DNA of 64,000 nucleotides, taken from Lantana camara. Its lineage: Eukaryota > Streptophyta > Magnoliopsida > Lamiales > Verbenaceae. A model generated the notes under the pieces. That model searched no databases. It worked only from the letters and a program-made list of their open reading frames with translations, and had not been told where the DNA came from. Both the position numbers and the translations under genes were made by a program. The stretch covers positions 32,638,001 through 32,702,000 of the forward strand of contig CM074864.1 of assembly GCA_037501455.1 (NCBI GenBank), in the 5' to 3' direction. This document shows, one piece after another, positions 52,801 through 62,945 of the stretch. Position 1 is the first letter of the stretch. Every line of letters starts with the position of its first letter.

Positions 52801-53154
52801 TTGTATGGATACCATATGATTATTTTGATGTATTATATTTCGGGACAGGCTTCTAGGAAACAGATTGAACCCGTTTGCATTATAATTTATGTTATATTCG
52901 GGATTAGGGATCTATGTTAGTTGAACCCGTCCACTCTTGCTTGTAATTTAAGTTTGATTATGTGAATCGCTTCTGCATACGCTTTCATTTAGTTGGTTGG
53001 TTTAACTTGCAGGGTCTAAGTTCCGCCTAGCTTAGGAGGTTGTTTTATTTGTCTCCCGTTCGCTATGGTTTGATATGGGTGTGGACTTTCCATTTCGTTA
53101 CTCATGTTGAGCCATAGTGTGGGGGATGTGGTGCCTCACGTGCGGGTTGCTACA
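49893..53154 (+). mobile_element. Gypsy-type element, 3' LTR (3,262 bp)
   Basis: TGTGGCGCCCCGTC to GGGTTGCTACA; partner of 43819-47096. Flanks are TGTGA (43814-43818) and TGTGG (53155-53159), a 5-bp target duplication with one mismatch. The donor-like site is at 50429/50430. Confidence 0.9.
50712..50832 (+). repeat. Palindrome array, GACACGGCCGTGTC type (3' LTR)
   Basis: Copies of the 5' LTR words start at 50712, 50744, 50787 and 50819. Word 1 is AACACGGCTGTGTC here against AACACGGCAGTGTC in the 5' LTR, one of the few differences. Confidence 0.85.
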
Positions 53155-53812
53155 TGTGGTGTGATTTCCGTGCGTTCTGGACTTTGTGGGCTTGTGTGTG
53201 TTAGTTTTGGTGTTGCTCTGCCGCCATGTCTGTAGCTATGTGGGCTTGTGTGTTAGTTTTGGTGTTGCTATGAAATCTATACGTTATACCGCGACGCTTT
53301 GTTTTGTTGGCGACTGGGAGTACGTCGCAGGCACAATGTAGGGTCAGTGACCCTCCTGGAAGGGGGTCGCGGGCGCAATGTTTTTCGCCGCGGCCGCGAC
53401 GCCTGCCCTGTTTTGCTCCTGATGTTGCGGCGCGGCCGCGACGCCCTGCTGTGTGGGTGTTCGTGTGTTTTGTCTCGTTTCTTCCGCTTCTGTTCGTTCT
53501 TTCCCACCCCTAACATGTTCCTAACATGATTTATGCTTAGTATACGCTATGCATTGCTTCAAATAGTTATAATATTTTAAATTGTTAAGCTGTGTATATA
53601 TATATTATATGTGCATGCATGTGTTGATATATATATATATAATGCATGAATTGTGTTGTGTTGTGGTGTGTGTAGTGCATGCATGGTTGTTGTACGTGTG
53701 TGTATATATGTATATATATATATGTATATGGTTTGTATTTTGTGCATGTGTGTGTACGTGGGTGTATATACATGTATCTATATATGTTATATTATGATTT
53801 TCTGTAACGCCC
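53155..53812 (+). mobile_element. Outer gypsy LTR, right piece
   Basis: Continues the LTR begun at 43070. A ~60-bp direct repeat of GTGGGCTTGTGTG..TTTTGGTGTTGCT occupies 53186-53270. GC-rich palindromic words lie at 53288-53445. TA/TG microsatellites fill 53590-53790. It ends where the next LTR begins at 53813. Confidence 0.6.
53288..53445 (+). repeat. GC-rich palindromic words (GCGTCGCGGCCGCGACGC type)
   Basis: Word centres lie near 53288, 53330, 53372, 53394 and 53436, with steps of about 42, 42, 22 and 42. The last two contain GCGGCCGCGACGCC exactly; the others are degraded. Confidence 0.55.
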
Positions 53813-55463
53813 CAGCTTTCGACTTTTCAGGTATGAACGCCACATGCGAGTTTTGAGAGTTAGAATTTAAATTAATTTGATCATTTCTTCAATTTTATAT
53901 GTCATGACATAATTTTTATAAAATTTTATTTCGAGTGTTTTTATGAAATTCATACCAAATTGATAATTATTGCATAAATTGAATTTGATTGGAACGTGAA
54001 TCAATTCCCGAGCATGATTTAATTTCTTCTATGTCCTTGTTTGATCATTTTCTTAAATTTGGGGACTTAATTGCATGAATTTTTCATGGGACTAAATTGA
54101 TCATTTATTATGGAATTGGACTTAATTGCATAACTTGTGAACTTGAGGGATTTAATAGCAATTGGAGCATTTTCCTTCCCTTTTTAGAGCAGCATTCACG
54201 AACCATTTTTCTTCTCTCATACAAACATATCATACTTGCTCATTTGCTTCCATTTTCTACCGATTCAAAAACCCTACCAAAAAGAGAAGGGAATTTCATC
54301 AATTCAAGCTATATTTTGTGGGTTTTGTATATATTAGAGCATCATCCTCAACATATCTCCATTTCTTTTCATCTCTTTCTCATTTCAAGGTAAGATGGAG
54401 ATTTTGATCAATTCTTGGTTTCATTATGTGAGACTAGAGTTATGGTTTGAGTTTGATGAATTGAGTATTTGTTGTTGGAAGTATGTTGGTGAACTTTGAG
54501 CTTAAGTTTGATGCATATATTATGAAGTTTATGAGCTTAGATCATAGGTTGACATATGGGTTTGAAATGAGTGATTCTTGATGATCAAGCTTGGATTTAA
54601 GTGTTTATATGAGTTATTATTGATCTGTAAGCATGCTAGTATGTATATTGCATGATTTGTATCAATTGGAGATGGAATTATGGATCATTTGTGCTTTGTG
54701 GTTTTGGCACGTTTTTCCCCTGCATACTGCCCTGTTTCTGCCTCTGTTGCGTAACGGGAACGACCCTTCCCGTCCCAGTTCATTCTGGGAACGGCCGTTC
54801 CCACCCCTGCCAGCTGTCCCGCGAGGCTGGGAACGACCCTTCCCAGTTTTGGCTTATAGCCGGAACAGCTGTTCCCAGCCATGAGCAAATTCTAAATTCT
54901 TTACAGACGCACGGGATTTGTTCGGGGAGCCGGGAACTACCCTTCTCATTTCCAGTTCAAAACCGGAACGGTCGTTCCCATGCTCTAGAGGGTTTTATGA
55001 ATTTTCTGCTTGAAATTTAGTATTTCAAATCCGTTTCTAATGCCATAAATGATCGATACGTGTTATTATATGCTCATTTTATGCATGAATATGATCATAT
55101 CATCCCATGAATTGTCAATGCATGTTATAATATTCATGATCACGCCGTTCGTCCTAATTGGTACATTTGAGTCGTGTCTCACGGACAATTGTCTTTCTTG
55201 CACAAACCATCCTGGTGACGAGGAGCAGGCCCCGTGAGCTATTTCCTTGTTTATTTTGGTCACACAGGTGAGGTTTAATTTCTAGATATATATATAGAAC
55301 CCTTATAACCCTATGTGAACTTTTCGGCCAAAATGTACATATATCTATAAATCTTTCAAAACCTCGATTGATTGATGAGAATTGACTGTTTTGGCGAGTA
55401 ACTATATTGCACTGTGGGCTCGAGGGTAGTGACTTGAGCCAACCGGGAAAGCATGGGCTGACG
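53813..55463 (+). mobile_element. Gypsy LTR, 5' 1.65 kb, interrupted
   Basis: Starts TGTAACGCCCCAGCTTTCGAC and closely matches the minus-strand LTR 18355-17358. Donor-like CATTTCAAG|GTAAG at 54389/54390. Near its cut end it matches the window's first bases (GAGCCAACCGGGAAAGCATG), then is broken at GGGCTGACG by the LTR at 55464. Confidence 0.85.
54756..54979 (+). repeat. Palindrome array, GGGAACGGCCGTTCCC type
   Basis: Six words start at 54756, 54787, 54839, 54861, 54932 and 54964, with spacings of 31, 52, 22, 71 and 32. The second is perfect; the others have one to four changes. Confidence 0.85.
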
Positions 55464-55763
55464 TGTAACGCCTCGGTTCCGGATGAACGGGTAAGCACGC
55501 CACGTGTGAGATTTTGAGCGTAGGAATTTATTTTAATTCTTTTAAAATTCTATATTCTTACGTGACATCTCATATTTTATAAAATTCATGAAACATTATT
55601 TATATGAATTACGTGAATTCATATCATTGGAAAAATTATTGCATGCCATGGAAAATATTTATTACGTAAAACAATTACCGAGAGTGATTTAATTACGAAA
55701 TTGTCCCTAAACATTCATTTCTTTAAATTTAGGGACTCAATTGCATAGCTTTGCAAGGACTTA
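55464..55763 (+). mobile_element. Gypsy LTR, left piece (continues at 58928)
   Basis: Starts TGTAACGCCTCGGTTCCGGATG. It is interrupted after ACTTA (55759-55763); the same five bases reopen it at 58928. Its start closely matches the inserted minus-strand LTR at 58927, so an element has inserted into its own subfamily. Confidence 0.85.
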
Positions 55764-56229
55764 TGTAGTAGCCCAAAGACCGACCCAGTATGCAGATATT
55801 GTCCGCTTTGCACGCCCTTAATCGAAACGGCCTCACGGATTTGTTCCCCCCAGTGGGTTGGGCCACTGGGAAAACGCGTCTGCAAGGAAAGGTTTCCATC
55901 CCCCCTTATAAGGAGGACTTCGTTCTCCTTCCCAACCGATGTGGGATGGGCGCACATCCACCCCCCCTAAGAGGAGCTCAGCGTCCTCGCTGAGGACCTG
56001 ACACATCAGCTTCCTGGCACCGGCTCTGATACCACATGTAGTAGCCCAAAGACCGACCCAGTATGCAGATATTGTCCGCTTTGCACGCCCTTAATCGAAA
56101 CGGCCTCACGGATTTGTTCCCCCCAGTGGGTTGGGCCACTGGGAAAACGCGTCTGCAAGGAAAGGTTTCCATCCCCCCTTATAAGGAGGACTTCGTTCTC
56201 CTTCCCAACCGATGTGGGATGGGCGCACA
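55764..56229 (-). mobile_element. Cassandra-like TRIM (466 bp)
   Basis: Two 193-bp direct repeats, 55764-55956 and 56037-56229, appear identical. On the minus strand each LTR begins TGTGCGCCCATCCCACATCGG and ends GGGCTACTACA. Between them lie a PBS (TGGTATCAGAGCCGGTGCC, minus strand, ending near 56035) and a PPT-like CTTAGGGGGGGTGGA near 55960-55975. The 80-bp interior has no coding capacity. The CCCACATCGGTTGGGAAGGAG, TTATAAGG, GACGCGTTTT and GACAATATCTGC blocks match what I know of Cassandra, a plant TRIM family whose LTRs carry a 5S rRNA-like region. I could not confirm a 5S-like box here. Its own target duplication is not seen (ACTTA left, TCATT right). Confidence 0.85.
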
Positions 56230-56243
56230 TCATTTCCTATAGA
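56230..56243. other. Short filler between TRIM and LTR
   Basis: TCATTTCCTATAGA separates the TRIM from the LTR end. It may be what is left of the gypsy internal region next to its 5' LTR. Confidence 0.4.
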
Positions 56244-58927
56244 TGTAGCACCCTAAACCCCACGGCGCCACATCCCCCGCACTATAGCCTCGATCCACGT
56301 ACGAAATGGACAGTTCATACATAAACCAAGACCACAGCGAACGGGTGACAATAAAAATGACGAGCTAGGCGGGACACTCTCCCCAACATACTTACTTAAA
56401 TCAAACATGATTAGAAAAGCGGAAGCAATAAAGTCATTCATATATATATATAGGTACCATATTTATTACATAGATACATATAGGTACCCATTAACTATCA
56501 ATACATTATCATATCTAAATAAGATACATCATTAAGTATTCAAAACGTGACAATAACTATCATAACATGAAATGTCTCAAAGTACTATACATGAAACGTG
56601 CTAAACTCGTGAAGATGCAAAAGACTCGAACAACGCCCGCCTAGCACGACCATGCTCAAAAGGTACCTGAAAAGTGAAGTATCAGTCTACCGAAGACTGA
56701 GTGAGGGGCAATAATTATATATACACACATCACAAGCAAGTTGTAGCCTCGGGTGAAGACTTTGGAATAAAATAGATATATAATTCAAGAACTTAATCTT
56801 TGCCCGGGATTACAACCAATTATTTTATCACGTTTATTTTAATCATGCTTGTCAATGTCATGAACATGTGGCCCCGGCGAGCAAGGGCAATCTCCAACCG
56901 AACTCCCAATTGTGAACAATACGTGATCATGCTTGCTTGCTTGATAAATACGTGATCATGCAATTTATTTAGTGCTCATATAAACAAGTTCATGCTTGAA
57001 ATCATACAATAACCCGAGGATAACCCGACATGCCGGATTAATCCCCAGTCTCCTTCTTCCTCCGGGTGATAGCGAGTTTGCAAGGCTCGACTATCCACGA
57101 CATGGTGTGTGTAGAGGACATGACCCTCTAGACACGGAACTCCTTCCACCACTAATCTCCTAGTGGCTTCGGGGGTGATCCCAACAATGTGAGGATAATT
57201 CAGGAGTTACCCGTCAGCCCTTGCTTTCCCGGTTGGCTCAAGAATTACCCTCGGGCCCACGTGCAATCATGTACTCGCCAAACATGCTTGAAATCATGAT
57301 AATCAATACTTTCTTGCTTGGAAATGTTCATGGTTTGAAAATCATTTATAAATATAATACGTTTTGGCCGAAAACTAGCACATAAGGGTTATAGGGTTCG
57401 TTTTACCAAAACAAAACCTCACCTTTCTTGCAAAATATAATAAATAAGCGTTCTAAGGAGCTTGCTCCCCGTCCACGCCCTCGTGACCTGTGCAAATATG
57501 ATGTACATTCGTGAGACATGACCTACAATGACCAAAATATGACGAACGGGCGGAAATGTGTCGAGACGACCATGAAAATGCAATGTGGCATGATAACATG
57601 TTGTTTCACATCATATTAGCACATATTATAGCAATTCGGGGTCAAAGAAGTCGTCGGATCGAGGGGCCAAAAACATAATTTTATGCAGTGAATTTTACAC
57701 TGCATTACAGGTGGGAACGGCCGTTCCGGGTCCCTTTGAAAAATGGGAACGGTCGTTCCCGTTGCCCAGAAAAACGCGGCAACATTTTCCCCCTTTTTAA
57801 ACGCGCCTTTGAGCTGGGAACGGCCCTTCCGGCGCAAGGCCAAAATGGGAACGGCCGTTCCCATGCTCGGCCGCCCCTTTATTTGGAAAGAAATGGGAAC
57901 GCCCGTTCCCACAAAGCCTTGAGGCTGGGAACGGTCGTTCCCAGTTTCTGCAACTGAAAAACAGAGCAGAAATAGGGGAAGCTCTCGGCAAAGCACAAAC
58001 AAAGCATCAACAATCCATTTTTGATCCCCAAAAGCTATAATTTCTGGAAATATGATGCATACAACTTCAATACATGATAATATAACACTTAAACACATAA
58101 AACATGCAATAACCACAAGATTTCCAAGGTTTCAAGCTTATGATCAACCTTGATCATTCAAGCCAAATATTCAAATATTCAAGCTAGAAATCATGCAATA
58201 ATTCATGATATGATCCTAGAATCATGCTTTGCACAACACATAATTCATATAACATGAAATTCCTAAACCCTAGCATGTCAAACACAATAAAAAATCATCC
58301 CTTCCATGCTACCAACCTTGAAGGTGAAAGAAATGAAGAATTACGATGGTGATGATGATGATGACTCCCAATTTCTTGAAAGATTTCTTGAAATCTTGAT
58401 GATTGATGGAAAATTACTTCTTCCTTTTTCTTCCTTGGAATACCGAGAGAGAGAGAGCAATTTTGGTTGGGAAATATTTGAGGAAAAATGATCAAGGAAG
58501 AACCTTGGAGATGTATTACGTGATGCATCTCCTTGGTTTTAGTGAAATGTGCCAATTTGCCAATTAATCCTTCAACTCATGAGAGTATGCAATTGAGTAA
58601 ATAAGCTTTTGAAATATAATCAATGAGGTCCTTAGAAGATCATGCAATTAAGTCCCTAGCATTTAAGGAAATATTCAACTAAGGACGATTTGGTAATATA
58701 AACCACTCTCGGTATTAATTTCATGCAAGAAAATGTTTTCCGTGTCATGAAATAATATTTTTGATGATATGAAATCAAATGATTCATATAAACAATGTTT
58801 CATGAATTTTATAAAATTTATGAATGCCACGTAAGAATATATTATAAATTAAAGAAATAAAATAAACCTACGCTCAAAACGCACACGTGGCGTGCTTACC
58901 TGTTCATCCGGAAACCGGGGCGTTACA
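56244..58927 (-). mobile_element. Complete gypsy LTR in reverse (2,684 bp)
   Basis: On the minus strand it runs from TGTAACGCCCCGGTTTCCGG (58927) to GGGTGCTACA (56244). Donor-like CAAG|GTTGG at 58317/58316. ACTTA follows at 58928-58932 and precedes the TRIM at 55759-55763, so TRIM plus LTR are bracketed by one target duplication. No internal region remains. Confidence 0.85.
57713..57942 (-). repeat. Palindrome array, GGGAACGGCCGTTCCC type
   Basis: Six words start at 57713, 57745, 57816, 57847, 57895 and 57927, with spacings of 32, 71, 31, 48 and 32. Read along the LTR (minus strand) this is 32, 48, 31, 71, 32, the same order as the array at 54756. Confidence 0.85.
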
Positions 58928-60644
58928 ACTTAATTGAGCATATTTCAAATCGTAGCATACTTGATTGCATGATTTCATAAAACAAAGGATCAAATTGCAA
59001 TTTGGAGATCTCACTCAAATCAAGGATGATGAATCACGTTATAATGCTTCCATGAACTTCCTTGATCAAATTTTCATAAAATTCTCCCAACTTAGCTACT
59101 CCTTTGCTCTCGGTTTCATCAAGGAAAAATAAGGGAAGAGATTTCATCCAAAATTCATCAAGTTTTCAAGAAAAATCCAAGCTTTGGGAGTTGATCATCA
59201 TCTTCATCCATTTTCTTCATTTCTTTCATTTCAAGGTTGGTATTTGCATGAAGTGATGATTCTTGATCATATATGTGTGGGCTAGGGTTTGAGAATTATG
59301 GCATGAATGAGTTCTTTGTGATCTAGGCTTGAATATATGATTATATGTTGGAATTTTGCATGAATTCTTGAGAAGGATTGAGTTTATATCACGAAATATG
59401 CATGAACTTGGAAGCTTGAATTCTTGATGATTTTTCATGAATTATGTGTTTAAATGATATATTTTCATATCTTGAATATATGTACATGCATATTCCCAGA
59501 AATCATTGCCTTTCATTGATCAAACTTGGAGTTTTGGTGTTTTGTTGTTGTTGCCGTAACCATGCTCTGTTTTCTGCTCTGTTTTTTTCGGGTAAGACTG
59601 TAGGTCGCGACCGCGACCAAAACACACACCATTTCGGTCGCGCCCGCGACCCACTCATAGTTTTGGGCGTAATCGTAGGTCGCGCCCGCGACCAAAAATA
59701 TACATAAAACTGGTCGCGGTCGCGACCCAAATTTGGCCTGGTTTCGACTTTTTACAAAATTGGCCGAAAAATTCATGAAAAATAAGGTCGCGCCCGCGAC
59801 CAAAAATAGAGCAAAAATGGTCGCGACCGCGACCCTCTCGCAGACTGCCAAGATTTCAAAATTTTCACTTTTCAATCCAATGGTTTAATTGATTTCAAAT
59901 TATGATTATATGATATATTTCATCACAAAACATGATAATTTCATGTTATATTAATCATGACATGATATTTCGTTGCATTTCGCCGTTCGTCATATTTGGT
60001 CCATTTTAGGTCATGTCTCACGTCGTGTTTACACAGGTCACGAGGTCGTGGACGAGGAGCAGGCTCCGTAGAGCATATCCTTGTTTTATTTTGTAAGAAA
60101 GGTGAGGTTTTGTTCCAGGTATATAGAACCTTATAACCTTTATGTGTTATTTTTGGCCAAAACTTATTATATATATAAACGTTTTCAAAGTTATAAACAT
60201 TTCAAGCAAGCAAGCCATTATTGTCATGATTTCAAGCAAGTTTGGCGAGTACATGATTGCACGTGGGCCCGAGGGTAATTCTTGAGCCAACCGGGAAAAC
60301 AAGGGCTGACGGGTAACTCCTGAATTATCCTCACATTGTTGGGATCAACCCCGAAGCCACTAGGAGATTAGTGGTGGAAGGAGTTCCGTGTCTAGGGAGT
60401 CATGTTCCCTACACACACCATGTCGTGGATAGTTGGGCCTTGCAAACCCACTATCACCCAGAGGAAGAAGGAGACTGGGGATTAATCCGGCATGTGTTAT
60501 CCTCGGGTTATTGCATGTTCCAAGCATGAAATTGCCTATGTGAGCACTAAATTGAAATGCATGATCATGTATTGAATTTATAAGCAAGCACGTATATATT
60601 GTCACGTTTGGTGTAAAGGTTGGAGAATCGCCCTTACTCGCCGG
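58928..60644 (+). mobile_element. Gypsy LTR, right piece (begins at 55464)
   Basis: Continues the LTR with ACTTAATTGAGC. Donor-like TTTCAAG|GTTGG at 59235/59236. The stretch 60255-60540 closely matches the window start and the reverse complement of 57000-57260. It is cut at 60644 by a copia LTR. Confidence 0.8.
59603..59834 (+). repeat. Palindrome array, GGTCGCGNNCGCGACC type
   Basis: Six intact words start at 59603, 59636, 59678, 59712, 59786 and 59819, with spacings of 33, 42, 34, 74 and 33. The seven-base arms are unchanged in all six; only the central two bases vary (AC, CC or GT). Confidence 0.92.
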
Positions 60645-62930
60645 TGTTAGGAATAGTGCCCTAGAAAGCCGATTCGACGTAATCTGCTTTGGGACTTTTC
60701 TTGTATCACAAACAATCTTTGAATAATATACGATTGATTATAGGCAAACACTTCTTTATATGCCAATACGTGTTTTATGTGTTTCCATTACGTGCGCATG
60801 TATGAGAACTCCCCTAATCCTGATGACTTTAGGACTCTACCATTTAGGTGAAATGGTTCATGAAACGAGCCCTATATCACATAAGTCATGATTAGTAAAA
60901 TACTCCAAGCCGATGAGTCCTACAGACAGTGGGAGTGTCAACCTGACTCCTCTAAGGCTTGCTTGTGGGATCACGCCCTTAAGAAGGACCACCTTGTTTC
61001 ATGGAGGTGCAAAGTGTATAGTTGATACGTGCGTGATACATGAGGGTGCTTACTTTAATAAGTAAGTTCACTGAGGTGCCCCGTGTGAGAACATTCCTAA
61101 ATGGGAAAGGAAGTTTCTATTTCAGGAAATGGAAACTTCTAGATTAGGAAATATCTCACGAGTCATTGATGTGATTAATTGATCCTTAGACTTGAGGTTC
61201 CATGTTACTTTATGAGTTAACTCTGTAGTCTTTGGTATAAGCTTTAAAGGGTGTCGCCTTAGACAACTGATTCAAGGCTTATGCTGGGGCTGCACAAGTG
61301 ACTCATGAAAGTGAATGAGAATCAAGAAAGGACCTACACTTGCATTTGCAAGGTGATCTCTTATTGTGTAAGTCATTCATATGCCATATGGAGTCCTTGG
61401 CCAAGGCAGTAGATCAAGACATCAAGAAAAGGGTTTCTTGGATTGAGATCAAATGGATATGAAATGCACTTAGCTTTAAGACCAGATTATTAGGGTTCTA
61501 ATTATTCCCTTACCCTAGATCATGGTTGAGAGATAGTAAGTAGGAGGATTGTATCTCACATGAATCAATGACTTAAAGGTTCTGTCGAATCCGAACATTC
61601 CAATTCAGCTAGGGGTTAAACACCTGTTGCTAGACTATGGTCGTTTAATCTGTGGACTGATTAATTAATTAGTGAATTAATTAATTAGGGTCACTGCTAA
61701 TTGAATTGAGAACCTAGAGGGTCACACACAACAACTTGGTTACATGAGTTGAGGCTTTAAAATGATTAAACGAGTTAATCAAGCCAAGAGGGTTCCACAC
61801 GTGTGAAACCACACGTGTGGCTCACGTGAGTGACACGTGTCATTGTGACACGTGTCACACACGTGTATAAATATATGTGTATATTTATTTATGTATTAAA
61901 TAATTAATGTGATTAATTATTTAATAGACTTTGGTTTAATTTTGAATTAAAAAGAAAGTCTTATTTTGGAGAAAAATAATCTAGTTAATTAATTATGAAT
62001 TAATTAATTAGATAAAATAAGTTATTTATTTTAAATAAATAAAGTATAAAATTATCCAAAAATAGTTTGGATATTTTTAGCTCTCTTGAAAGTTGATTTG
62101 AATTAGAATTCAAAGTCAAAGTCAAAATTACTTGATGATCAAGTAATAGGAGAGAGAGAGACCAAAATCCTAGCCCATTAAGGACTAGGAATTTCGTCCC
62201 TCCCCTTTCTTATATATAGGGGAGCTCATGCTCCCCTTTAGAGCTAATGGACAATTCTTGGTTCATGTGTTGAACACCTTCCTTTCTCCAAGATAAAGTA
62301 AAACCCTAGGTTAAGCCTAAACACTAACTAGAGAACTAGCATCCTTACTAGTTAGATTGTAGCCAAGTTGGTGGACTATCTCTAGAGACTTCAAGTTAGA
62401 AGTTTGGAAGATTCGAGCTTTACCAAAAATGGGGATTAAGCAAAAACGATCAGAAGGGATGATGAAACGATTCTGAACCCGACGTGAAGCGAATGAAAAA
62501 ATCGAACCAAAGAAGATGGCGAAAACCGTTTGTCCATATCCTGAAGGATGAATTTTTTCACGAGGGTTTTGTGACTGGCAGTTTTCTACTTTCGCAAAAC
62601 TGTTTTCGAAGGGAGTTTCAATCCTGCTTTTCTCGTTTCATGTTTCTTTCTTTATGTTATATTGTTAAGAACATCTCTAACATGAATTGAATCTAGGTTG
62701 GTGTGGATTGCTATCCCGACAATGGATTCTGAAGTAGAAAGAGACTTTCGAGGGACGGGTTGTCAAGCCGCGAGAAGAGCGTTCTTGGGTGGCTTGAAAC
62801 GCTTCAAGAAAGAATAAAAGAAAAGTAAGTTTTCTATCTCTACGAATTTGGTTACACGATTGCGAGTCCAAGATCCTTTTGTTGGAAAATTTTTTAAATT
62901 CCGCTGCTTTCTGATTCGTGTTTTCCAACA
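60645..62930 (+). mobile_element. Second Ty1/copia element, 5' LTR (2,286 bp)
   Basis: TGTTAGGAATAGTGCCCTAG to TTTTCCAACA, followed by a PBS. The start resembles the first copia family but the rest differs. A CACGTG cluster and TATA-like sites lie inside. The 3' LTR is beyond the window. Confidence 0.9.
61795..61872 (+). promoter_or_regulatory. Cluster of six CACGTG palindromes in the copia LTR
   Basis: CACGTG occurs six times in about 75 bp as ACACGTGTG, CTCACGTGAG, GACACGTGTC and ACACACGTGT, followed at once by TATAAATA near 61865. A second TATA-like TATATATAGG is at 62211-62220. CACGTG is the G-box core bound by plant bZIP and bHLH proteins. Either TATA could start transcription; the position of 62211 relative to the LTR end fits better. 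Confidence 0.65.
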
Positions 62931-62932
62931 AG

Positions 62933-62945
62933 TGGTATCAGAGCC
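62933..62945 (+). other. Primer-binding site of the second copia element
   Basis: TGGTATCAGAGCC, two bases after the LTR end. Confidence 0.92.

Noticed and set aside
53582..53797. Tyr/Val/Cys-rich frames near 53600-53800
   Set aside because: Translations of TA/TG microsatellites.
59603..59834. CRISPR-like array of short palindromic repeats
   Set aside because: The repeats are 16 bp with irregular spacers, lie inside a plant LTR and have no cas genes. They are an LTR feature.
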